DNA of 64,000 nt from Prostheceraeus crozeri (taxonomy: Eukaryota; Platyhelminthes; Polycladida; Euryleptidae): contig CAJQUW010011032.1 in NCBI GenBank assembly GCA_907163375.1, positions 62,001-126,000 on the forward strand, given 5' to 3'. Made by a program: the position numbers and the translations under genes. Numbering within the stretch: the first letter of the stretch is position 1; every line of letters starts with the position of its first letter. The notes under the pieces were generated by a model. It saw nothing but the letters and a program-made list of their open reading frames with translations, did not search any database and was not told the DNA's origin. Below, in pieces: positions 55,767-64,000 of the stretch.

Positions 55767-58142
55767 TTAAAAATTTCGTGATGACATAGCTTGGCGTAAG
55801 TTTACATAGATGTTATCAAGTTCTATATGTCTATTGATGGAGTGGTCTGAGGAGTACCAAGCTTCCATGAATTCACGACCATATCTATGTTCACATGAGT
55901 TGATGGTTTTTGCACTACTCCAATCAAATGTATGGTCTTCTTCAACGCAATGAGTTGATATTTGTGAACGCTGATCAATCCTCTTTACTGCTAGTCGATG
56001 TTCATGAACTCTTGTTGACAGCTGTTTTCCAGTTTGTCCAATGTATTTTTGTTGACAGTTGGAGCAATCAATTTGGTAAATGACGTTTCTTCGTTCTAAA
56101 TCAGATTTTAATTTTTTTGGTTTAAAGAGCTGATTTTTCAATGTAGTTGTTGGTTTGTGGGCGATCTTTATATCGTGCTTTTGAAACATACGGCTCAATG
56201 TTTCAGAAATACCATTAATGTATGGTAGTGTGTAATAAGTTTGTTTTCTTTGTTCTTGTTCTTCTATTGTTGTAGTTTGTTGGACTTCATTGTTTTGTTT
56301 TAATTGTTCTTTCATTTGTGACCAAGTTCTTTCAATGAATTGCTTTGGATAATTGTTATTTTGGAAAAGTTGGAAAAGAAATTTAATTTCATTGTTTTTA
56401 TTCTCCTCAGTACTACAGTGAGTTATTGTTCTCTGAAATAAAGTACGAATACAATTCCTCTTGTGGATGACTGGGTGATTGCTGTTGAAGTTAAGGATTG
56501 TTCCTGCATAGGCTTTCTTCCTATGAACACTTGTTTCAGTAGAGCCATCACTATTTCTTTTAACCAAGATGTCGAGGAATGCCAGTTCTCCATTTCTTTC
56601 AACTTCATGAGTAAATGTGATTCCGGGAAAGATTGAATTAAGTGTTAAGAGCATGTCATTCAAGTCATTTCGTTTCATGATAACAAAAGTGTCGTCGACG
56701 TAGCGCAACCAAAATTTGGGTTGTAACTTGGAAATGGCAATGTTTTCTAACTTTTGCATAACTAATTCAGCAAGTAAACCTGAAATAGGTGATCCCATAG
56801 GCGTACCTTTATTTTGTTCGAAGAATCGGTTCTTAAATGAAAAATAAATGTTGAGGCACAGAGATATCAGTTCTAACAAAACAGTATTAGATAAGGAATG
56901 AGGATGAATAGAAAGGAATTCTGTTACACATGATTTTGCCAAATCTAATTGGATTGAGGGGTATAAGGATATGACATCAAAGCTAACCATCAATTCATCT
57001 TCTGCAACAGAAGTGCACTTCAATTTGCTCAAAAATTCTTGCGAATTGTTAATTGAAAAAGATGAGTGAGAAGCTAAATCTTTCAATTTCTTGAAAAGCC
57101 ATTTGGTCAAATAATAAGTAGGCGAATCAACAAGGGAAACAACTGGGCGAAGTGGATAGTTTTCCTTGTGGAGCTTTGGAAGTCCATAAATTTCAGCTAT
57201 CGTGGTTTCTTTTGGAGAAATAAATTTGTAATCTTCAGCAGAAATAACTTTTTTCTTCTTCAATGTCAGTAGATACTTTTCCATTTTCCTGATTTGAGTT
57301 GTAGTTGGATCATTCATAACTTCACAGTAACTGGTTGAGTCTGAAAGGATTTCAATCATTTTATCATCATATTGACTTCGGTCTAGAATGGCTGTGGATT
57401 CTCTTTTATCTGCTGGAAGAATTATAATTGAAGAATCAGACTTCAAAGATTTGAGTGCCTTTTGTTCCTCACGTGAGAATATGGAATGTCTGTTGTGTTT
57501 CTTCATCTGACTAGTGAGATAACTTCTAATGGTGCTTTTATCTTCTGGTTTCAAATCATTGACAGCCATGATAAACTCAGTTTCAGCCATAAATTTGAGA
57601 GGATCAGAATCTTTTGTATTAAATTTCAAACCTTTGTTCAAAACAGCGACTTCGCTCTCGGATAAGTTTCTACTGGAAAGATTGACTACCTTCTTTTCGT
57701 TGAAAACGTCTTTGTCAGAATCAAGCTTCAATTTCTTTAGCTTTATTACCATCTGTTGTCTCTTCTTTTCTTCTGCATATTTGTTTGTTGTGGAAATTGC
57801 TGATTTCAATTGAAAAAAATGAATTCGAGTTAAAGAGGATTCACACAAACTTTGGAATTCTTCTGCTTGACTGGTAAAGCGATCTAAACGACGATGGGCA
57901 TCTTGAAATAAAACTTTCATCATTTGTTTTCCATTACTCTTTGATATTTCGAAACCAAGACGTGAAGGTACTGGAGGTTTATACTGAATTGAACGTGGAA
58001 GAATATCAGATCTTTTACAATCATGAAGGAAATGAAGCTGTTGTTTTGTTGTTATTATTCGATGTTCAAATTTCTCCCATTTTCTGGCAAATGAAAGGAC
58101 AGTCGGTTCATATTGATTGCGAATTATTTTGAAAATTTGCAT
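55767..58142 (-). CDS. Penelope-like RT + GIY-YIG endonuclease, array unit 9
   Basis: Full 791-residue ORF. Markers: Ser67, Arg247-Glu248, Asp339, Thr509; spacer a. It combines Thr509 with Ser67, found in no other unit. Confidence 0.95.
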   Translation of the reverse strand: MQIFKIIRNQYEPTVLSFARKWEKFEHRIITTKQQLHFLHDCKRSDILPRSIQYKPPVPSRLGFEISKSNGKQMMKVLFQDAHRRLDRFTSQAEEFQSLCESSLTRIHFFQLKSAISTTNKYAEEKKRQQMVIKLKKLKLDSDKDVFNEKKVVNLSSRNLSESEVAVLNKGLKFNTKDSDPLKFMAETEFIMAVNDLKPEDKSTIRSYLTSQMKKHNRHSIFSREEQKALKSLKSDSSIIILPADKRESTAILDRSQYDDKMIEILSDSTSYCEVMNDPTTTQIRKMEKYLLTLKKKKVISAEDYKFISPKETTIAEIYGLPKLHKENYPLRPVVSLVDSPTYYLTKWLFKKLKDLASHSSFSINNSQEFLSKLKCTSVAEDELMVSFDVISLYPSIQLDLAKSCVTEFLSIHPHSLSNTVLLELISLCLNIYFSFKNRFFEQNKGTPMGSPISGLLAELVMQKLENIAISKLQPKFWLRYVDDTFVIMKRNDLNDMLLTLNSIFPGITFTHEVERNGELAFLDILVKRNSDGSTETSVHRKKAYAGTILNFNSNHPVIHKRNCIRTLFQRTITHCSTEENKNNEIKFLFQLFQNNNYPKQFIERTWSQMKEQLKQNNEVQQTTTIEEQEQRKQTYYTLPYINGISETLSRMFQKHDIKIAHKPTTTLKNQLFKPKKLKSDLERRNVIYQIDCSNCQQKYIGQTGKQLSTRVHEHRLAVKRIDQRSQISTHCVEEDHTFDWSSAKTINSCEHRYGREFMEAWYSSDHSINRHIELDNIYVNLRQAMSSRNF

Positions 58143-58196
58143 CCTGAGTGTGATTGATTTAACAAAAAGATGTCTTCAGGAATAAGATGTAATTAA

Positions 58197-58238
58197 CCAC
58201 AAATTTTCAGGCTGTTGCTTCAGCTCGTCGTCAGGTGG
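58197..58238 (-). ncRNA. Candidate hammerhead ribozyme, spacer of units 9 and 10
   Basis: Identical core; spacer variant c. It is the first one met by a transcript entering the array from the right. Confidence 0.55.
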
Positions 58239-58276
58239 AAAAGGGACATTATATAGGGAGACATGAGTATAAAATT

Positions 58277-60489
58277 TTAAAAATTTCGTGATGACATAGC
58301 TTGGCGTAAGTTTACATAGATGTTATCAAGTTCTATATGTCTATTGATGGAGTGGTCTGAGGAGTACCAAGCTTCCATGAATTCACGACCATATCTATGT
58401 TCACATGAGTTGATGGTTTTTGCACTACTCCAATCAAATGTATGGTCTTCTTCAACGCAATGAGTTGATATTTGTGAACGCTGATCAATCCTCTTTACTG
58501 CTAGTCGATGTTCATGAACTCTTGTTGACAGCTGTTTTCCAGTTTGTCCAATGTATTTTTGTTGACAGTTGGAGCAATCAATTTGGTAAATGACGTTTCT
58601 TCGTTCTAAATCAGATTTTAATTTTTTTGGTTTAAAGAGCTGATTTTTCAATGTAGTTGTTGGTTTGTGGGCGATCTTTATATCGTGCTTTTGAAACATA
58701 CGGCTCAATGTTTCAGAAATACCATTAATGTATGGTAGTGTGTAATAAGTTTGTTTTCTTTGTTCTTGTTCTTCTATTGTTGTAGTTTGTTGGACTTCAT
58801 TGTTTTGTTTTAATTGTTCTTTCATTTGTGACCAAGTTCTTTCAATGAATTGCTTTGGATAATTGTTATTTTGGAAAAGTTGGAAAAGAAATTTAATTTC
58901 ATTGTTTTTATTCTCCTCAGTACTACAGTGAGTTATTGTTCTCTGAAATAAAGTACGAATACAATTCCTCTTGTGGATGACTGGGTGATTGCTGTTGAAG
59001 TTAAGGATTGTTCCTGCATAGGCTTTCTTCCTATGAACACTTGTTTCAGTAGAGCCATCACTATTTCTTTTAACCAAGATGTCGAGGAATGCCAGTTCTC
59101 CATTTCTTTCAACTTCATGAGTAAATTTGATTCCGGGAAAGATTGAATTAAGTGTTAAGAGCATGTCATTCAAGTCATTTCGTTTCATGATAACAAAAGT
59201 GTCGTCGACGTAGCGCAACCAAAATTTGGGTTGTAACTTGGAAATGGCAATGTTTTCTAACTTTTGCATAACTAATTCAGCAAGTAAACCTGAAATAGGT
59301 GATCCCATAGGCGTACCTTTATTTTGTTCGAAGAATCGGTTCTTAAATGAAAAATAAATGTTGAGGCACAGAGATATCAGTTCTAACAAAACAGTATTAG
59401 ATAAGGAATGAGGATGAATAGAAAGGAATTCTGTTACACATGATTTTGCCAAATCTAATTGGATTGAGGGGTATAAGGATATGACATCAAAGCTAACCAT
59501 CAATTCATCTTCTGCAACAGAAGTGCACTTCAATTTGCTCAAAAATTCTTGCGAATTGTTAATTGAAAAAGATGAGTGAGAAGCTAAATCTTTCAATTTC
59601 TTGAAAAGCCATTTGGCCAAATAATAAGTAGGCGAATTAACAAGGGAAACAACTGGGCGAAGTGGATAGTTTTCCTTGTGGAGCTTTGGAAGTCCATAAA
59701 TTTCAGCTATCGTGGTTTCTTTTGGAGAAATAAATTTGTAATCTTCAGCAGAAATAACTTTTTTCTTCTTCAATGTCAGTAGATACTTTTCCATTTTCCT
59801 GATTTGAGTTGTAGTTGGATCATTCATAACTTCACAGTAACTGGTTGAGTCTGAAAGGATTTCAATCATTTTATCATCATATTGACTTCGGTCTAGAATG
59901 GCTGTGGATCCTCCTTTATCTGCTGGAAGAATTATAATTGAAGAATCAGACTTCAAAGATTTGAGTGCCTTTTGTTCCTCACGTGAGAATATGGAATGTC
60001 TGTTGTGTTTCTTCATCTGACTAGTGAGATAACTTCTAATGGTGCTTTTATCTTCTGGTTTCAAATCATTGACAGCCATGATAAACTCAGTTTCAGCCAT
60101 AAATTTGAGAGGATCAGAATCTTTTGTATTAAATTTCAAACCTTTGTTCAAAACAGCGACTTCGCTCTCGGATAAGTTTCTACTGGAAAGATTGACTACC
60201 TTCTTTTCGTTGAAAACGTCTTTGTCAGAATCAAGCTTCAATTTCTTTAGCTTTATTACCATCTGTTGTCTCTTCTTTTCTTCTGCATATTTGTTTGTTG
60301 TGGAAATTGCTGATTTCAATTGAAAAAAATGAATTCGAGTTAAAGAGGATTCACACAAACTTTGGAATTCTTCTGCTTGACTGGTAAAGCGATCTAAACG
60401 ACGATGGGCATCTTGAAATAAAACTTTCATCATTTGTTTTCCATTACTCTTTGCTATTTCGAAACCAAGACGTGAAGGTACTGGAGGTT
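58277..60489 (-). CDS. Penelope-like RT + GIY-YIG endonuclease, array unit 10, 5'-truncated
   Basis: The upstream-most unit in transcription sense. Similarity to the other units ends at 60489, so the first ~53 codons, the start codon and the upstream spacer are missing; the longest ATG-initiated frame starts at 60433 (718 codons). RT and GIY-YIG motifs are all present. Markers: Ala67, Gly247-Gly248, Asn339, Lys509; spacer c; private Ala346 (Thr elsewhere). A truncated 5' end is the expected mark of incomplete target-primed reverse transcription. Confidence 0.92.
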
Positions 60490-60784
60490 AACGTGCAAAC
60501 TTCAATATAATTTCTTAAAAATTAAAATTCCTAAAATTAAGAATTTATAATTATTATTATAAACTCTATTTCTTCGTAATCATAAGTGGAAAGATTTCAA
60601 TAATCTGCATATAGGAAGAAAGGATGTAGAATGATTTAATACGATTTAATATGGATGATTACACTACGAAAATTCGCGCAGAATTTAGGCATGGAACGAA
60701 CCCATGCGCCGATGACAAATAGCAGTATGAAATTGATGCGTATGAAATCTTCATACTATGATTTGTGTACAAAAAATATTTCAT

Positions 60785-60810
60785 TTTCATACTATGATCA
60801 TAGTATGAAA
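60785..60810. repeat. 26-bp perfect palindrome
   Basis: tttcatactatga and its exact reverse complement meet at tgatca. Half-copies (ttcatactatgat) occur just upstream at about 60751. Possibly the collapsed end of a small inverted-repeat element. Confidence 0.6.
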
Positions 60811-61387
60811 CATACGCATGATCATATCCACCTATTTCCTCGCGGGAAACCCAAATCAAACTCGATTTTGGTCCTTTTAATGCTAAAAAGAATTAAGTAT
60901 TTCCCTAATTTCTTAGTCAGTTTTTGTTTACTACATCGTTTATTTCAAATTTTCTAAACCATGTAACTTTTGATAAGCTTTCATATAATCACCAGACACT
61001 ATGGTTAAAATCCCCCCCCCTTGTTATCGAAATCGAGTTTGGTGGGCGTTCGATTTTAATTGAAGCATTCGTTTTGTTTTATGATGCCATGACAGGAAGT
61101 CGATAGCATGCGCAATTTACATATACGCATCTTTATTTTTCTTTGTGTTTCAAAACTTCATCATTAGTATTATACATTAGCCTACACTTACCAAGGTTTT
61201 GAGCTTTAAAATCAATGCATCTTTTACACACAAGCAATTCTGAAATACATTACCTTAATTTTGTTGATATTGATTTCTTGTATTTCATTATTAGTTCATT
61301 ATTAGCAAACTTTGTTTGAATCATTTTTGATTCAGAAAGGCTAGAATGGGTGGTTATTGAATTGCATGTATGGTTTGCGCAGGGCTT

Positions 61388-61530
61388 TTATCGGATCACC
61401 GGATCATTCGGCCCATGATCCGATAACTGTTATCGGATCGGCTCATATTCACGACTTTTTGTTATCGGATCGGCTCCGGATCATGGGCACGAGTCGTTCC
61501 ATTGATCCGGTAAATGATCTGATAACTTTG
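61388..61530. repeat. Cluster of cggatc / gatccg motifs, possible hAT terminus
   Basis: atcggatc, gatccgataac and gttatcggatcggct occur many times in both orientations within 145 bp. The left end cagggcttttatcgg (about 61380) looks like a hAT terminus (CAGGG). No partner end was found in the window. Confidence 0.45.
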
Positions 61531-61829
61531 TAGTAGGTTTCCTCTCCAGAACCAGTAAAAAAATTATTATTATTTTGACTTAGTATGACACAATATGCTG
61601 TATAACACCGTTCTCAACATCTCATCCCATTAACTGAAACATTACGTTTTTCATCTACGAATATTTTTCACTTACCCTGTAGGTAATTTACACGTTTATT
61701 TGTGGGCCTACTCGCATTACAAAATTTTGAATCAAATAGAGATGGATTCTATGTAATCTGTTAACTGTTTTTTTATATTTTGTTACAGACCTGTTACCAT
61801 TTTTGAAATACAAATGAATTCTATGAAAA

Positions 61830-61833
<4 letters not shown>

Positions 61834-61880
<47 letters not shown>
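61834..61880. repeat. (TA)n microsatellite
   Basis: About 46 bp of TA directly abutting the left end of the TIR element; a shorter TA run (63221-63230) abuts its right end. Confidence 0.9.
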
Positions 61881-61881
<1 letters not shown>

Positions 61882-63220
61882 GTGGTGCGTCCAATAAGTT
61901 TCCGGACAAATGTAGAAAAGCTGCAAATATTTTGATTCTGATATGATGAATCATTAATTTGGTGCATATAGGCTAGGAGGCTATGCAAAGTTTTAAAATA
62001 TTTACATTTTTTAGTAGTCTGCTGAACCATTTTCAAAAGACATACGAAATTTTGAATACCTTGATGGATTTTATTGGTTGTGGACAGTGCTATAGAATCT
62101 GCTATGTTGGATATGCAGGAATTTAGGTGCATGAGAACAGTGGAGCATTCATTTCGAACAGTTAACTCCATTCACCACACAGCCGTCCATTATTTAATTA
62201 AATGCGATGTAAATTCAATTGCAACTGTGCAATAATGTCTTAAACCGAGTTTCGTAGTGAAAAAATTGAAGGGGTGTGCAACTCGTCTCCGTGTTCCTCT
62301 TAACTATCAGAATCACGATTTACGGAACAGATTGGCAGCTGCTTTCAGGAACGAATGTCCTTCACAGTCGACGATCCTGTTTTGGGCAGCAAGCACAATT
62401 TAGACGAGGTCGACAGAGTATGATCCACTTGAAGCCTGAAGGTAGGCCTACCGAGTCTGTTACAACCACAAAGTCCGAGCCGATGGAACAGGGATCGACG
62501 CATATCGATTACCACTCTTAGTGAGAAGCTGAATGTATCCAATGGAAGTATTGGGACTTTCCTGGACTTTTGCTAAACATCGAAAGTCAGCCCACGGTTT
62601 TTTCTCGCGTCTCCCGTTTTCTCATTGGAAGACCTGGAAGATTGACGACAAAATTTGGGCATCAATTAACTATCCTCGTGCAGACCGGACCTCTCTTCAA
62701 CCAACTTCTGGTTGCTCAGTACTCAGAGAAAAGCCCTTGCGTGGACGGACAGTCATTTGGATAAAGCTCTGATCTAGATAAATCTGTCCGCGAAATTGTG
62801 GGTAAATTTCGTTTAGAAGAGTTTGAAATGTTTGACGACCTTAGGTGTCAGGAAGTTGAAATGCGTTCGAAGAGAGAAATTGGTTTGAAAAGTGAACTGC
62901 GGAAAACCTGCTATTTTTATCTGGCTACATGCAGAATGCTAGTGTTGATAAATGTTCAGACAACACATATCCGTCGATAAATTTTCAACATGCTTAGGAA
63001 AAACATTATTTTTGTTTTCAATTCATCAAAATATTCAAAATTTCGAATGTTTTTTAAAATGGTTAAGCAGACTAATAAAAAGTGGGAATAGCATAGGGAA
63101 TGGGGATAGGCTTTGCATAGTCTCCTAGCCTATATATGCCATATTAATGATTCATCATGTCAGAATCAAAATATTTGCATTTTTTCTACATTTGTCCGGA
63201 AACTTATTGGACGTACCACA
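61881..63220. mobile_element. Non-autonomous mariner-like element with ~200-bp inverted repeats
   Basis: The left end is cgtggtgcgtccaataagtt and the right end, reversed, tgtggtacgtccaataagtt; both continue tccggacaaatgtagaaaa. Pairing extends for about 200 bp (61881-62070 and about 63020-63220) with small gaps. TA repeats on both sides fit a TA target. The core (62080-63010) has no transposase I can recognise; its open frames (62276-62521, 62533-62772) look like chance or captured sequence. Confidence 0.75.
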
Positions 63221-63230
63221 TATATATATA

Positions 63231-64000
63231 CAAGGTGTTTCAAAAGTAGGCTAACAGTTGATTTTGCCCTAGGAAATCTATGTTGACCGTTCTATTGGCG
63301 ATTTACACCTGAATCAGTCGATGGATATCCATGATCAGTCCAACATGAGCCATAGACTTCGAAGTAATTGCTACTATCATTTAGAAGTCTATGCAGTAGC
63401 ATTCCATTGGCAAAGGAATTTTGAAATCTATCATGGACAAGATATAGCACCAATCTGACATTACGTACATGGATATGTTCAATTAATTTGATTTGAATCA
63501 AACACTGTTAGTTTGACTTGAAGTGAATTAAACAAGCTTGAAGCTTTTTTGAATTTGCTGCTTCTGTCATGTCAGGTCATCTAAAAGATGATCAGAGAAA
63601 ATGGATTTTGAAATCCTTTTGGAAAAACAAGAATGCTGAAAAGGTGCGAATGGAATGGAGAGATGCCTTTCACAGCAATCCTCCATCAAGATTTGCTATT
63701 TATCGCATTCGAGATAAATTTGAAAAGACCGGTTCGGTAGAGAATGCACCGAAGTCAGGACGCCCTCGATCAGTTTCAATAACATCAAACGAGGAGCTAG
63801 TGGCCCAAACATTTGTTCAAAGTCCGAAGAAGTCAACAAGAAGAGCCTCATTGGAGTTGGACATTTCTCTAAGCTCTACTTGGAGACTGATGAGGAAAGT
63901 TGAGTTGAAACCATACCGACCCAGACTGTTGCAGCACCTTCTACCGGATGATGCTGAACGACGCTTGCAGTTTGCTGTGCTCATGTTGTCGGAAATTCGG
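63231..64000 (+). mobile_element. Mariner-like element, left part (runs past the window)
   Basis: It starts right after a TA run with caaggtgtttcaaaagtagg, a mariner-like terminus, followed by about 340 bp of AT-rich leader and then the transposase ORF. The right end lies outside the window. It abuts the preceding TIR element with only a short TA run between. Confidence 0.75.
63569..64000 (+). CDS. Mariner-like transposase, N-terminal part, open to window end
   Basis: 144 codons with no stop, from ATG at 63569: MSGHLKDDQRKWILKSFWKN, then PPSRFAIYRIRDKFEKTGSV (helix-turn-helix), a GRPRS hinge (SGRPRSVSITSNEELVAQ), a second HTH (KKSTRRASLELDISLSST) and KPYRPRLLQHLLPDDAERRL. This is the paired-type DNA-binding half of the same family as the broken copy at 19161-20227. 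The catalytic half would lie beyond 64000. The absence of breaks suggests a younger copy. Confidence 0.85.
   Translation, partial: MSGHLKDDQRKWILKSFWKNKNAEKVRMEWRDAFHSNPPSRFAIYRIRDKFEKTGSVENAPKSGRPRSVSITSNEELVAQTFVQSPKKSTRRASLELDISLSSTWRLMRKVELKPYRPRLLQHLLPDDAERRLQFAVLMLSEIR

Larger units (their letters stand above)
35568..60489 (-). repeat. Head-to-tail array of ~10 Penelope-like elements, 2510-bp period
   Basis: 24,922 bp, equal to 9.93 units. ORF starts at 38062, 40572, 43082, 45592, 48102, 50612, 53122, 55632 and 58142 are exactly 2510 bp apart. Each unit is a 791-codon ORF plus a 134-bp spacer. Units differ at only a few bases each (well above 99% identical by eye). The left (3') edge is atttaacaaaaag next to (TA)n; the right (5') edge is cut inside the N-terminal coding region at ctggaggtt (60489). 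No other repeat or LTR is needed to explain the block. Assembly collapse or expansion could alter the copy number. Confidence 0.97.
60490..61880. other. Right flank of the array, no gene seen
   Basis: AT-rich DNA with a 26-bp palindrome (60785-60810), a C9 run near 61010 and a GATCCG-rich patch (61388-61530). No exon continuing the ABCC or zinc-finger frames was found. Confidence 0.5.

Noticed and set aside
37449-60323. Repeated + strand open frames in each unit (94 and 63 codons) and a 61-codon minus frame
   Set aside because: They lie fully inside the 791-codon ORF in other frames and have no motifs; they are shadows.
35568-60489. CRISPR-like or LTR-like reading of the periodic block
   Set aside because: The period is 2510 bp with a coding unit; there are no short repeats with unique spacers and no gag, protease, integrase or paired LTRs.
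62276-62980. Open frames in the core of the long-TIR element as a transposase
   Set aside because: No D-D-D/E or helix-turn-helix pattern could be seen on either strand.

Overview
The window is animal (invertebrate) nuclear DNA. The evidence is AT-rich sequence, short exons bounded by GT/AG splice signals, tRNA-derived SINE heads, L2/CR1-type LINEs, mariner, hAT and other cut-and-paste transposons, and at least three families of Penelope-like elements (PLEs). I cannot name the species. No bacterial-style operon, rRNA or confident tRNA gene is visible.

Host gene: four exons on the + strand (1079-1216, 3720-3845, 7415-7476, 31212-31395) have matching splice phases and together read as the TMD0 / L0-linker part of an ABCC (MRP1-like) multidrug transporter. 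The introns are large and packed with transposons. The third one (7477-31211) holds a long-TIR DNA transposon that starts 12 bp after the splice donor, a five-deep nest of insertions (12.85-21.84 kb), two LINE pieces, a CpG-rich TIR element, an internally deleted mariner and a SINE. A separate zinc-finger-like exon (35332-35505) with good splice sites sits just left of the main array.

Main feature: 35568-60489 is a head-to-tail array of about ten copies of one compact PLE, all on the - strand, with an exact 2510-bp period. Each unit is one 791-codon reverse transcriptase + GIY-YIG endonuclease ORF and a 134-bp spacer. Seven copies have a full ORF, two interior copies are broken and the outermost (upstream) one is 5'-truncated. 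Every spacer carries, on the coding strand, a compact hammerhead-ribozyme-like fold. Cleavage there would cut a read-through transcript into exact unit-length pieces containing the whole ORF. Copies differ at only a handful of sites, and these are shuffled between copies (all four combinations at some site pairs), which points to recombination or conversion within a young array. The 3' end of the array abuts a (TA)n tract.

Right flank (60.5-64 kb): non-coding DNA with short palindromes, a GATCCG-rich patch, a 1.34-kb element with about 200-bp inverted repeats lying in (TA)n, and the start of a mariner-like element whose transposase ORF is open to the window end.

In working terms, the window is a host transporter gene whose introns serve as a landing zone. 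The new proposal is that the PLE array is made and kept as a concatemer, with ribozyme cutting in the spacers yielding monomer (possibly circular) RNA templates for its own reverse transcriptase.
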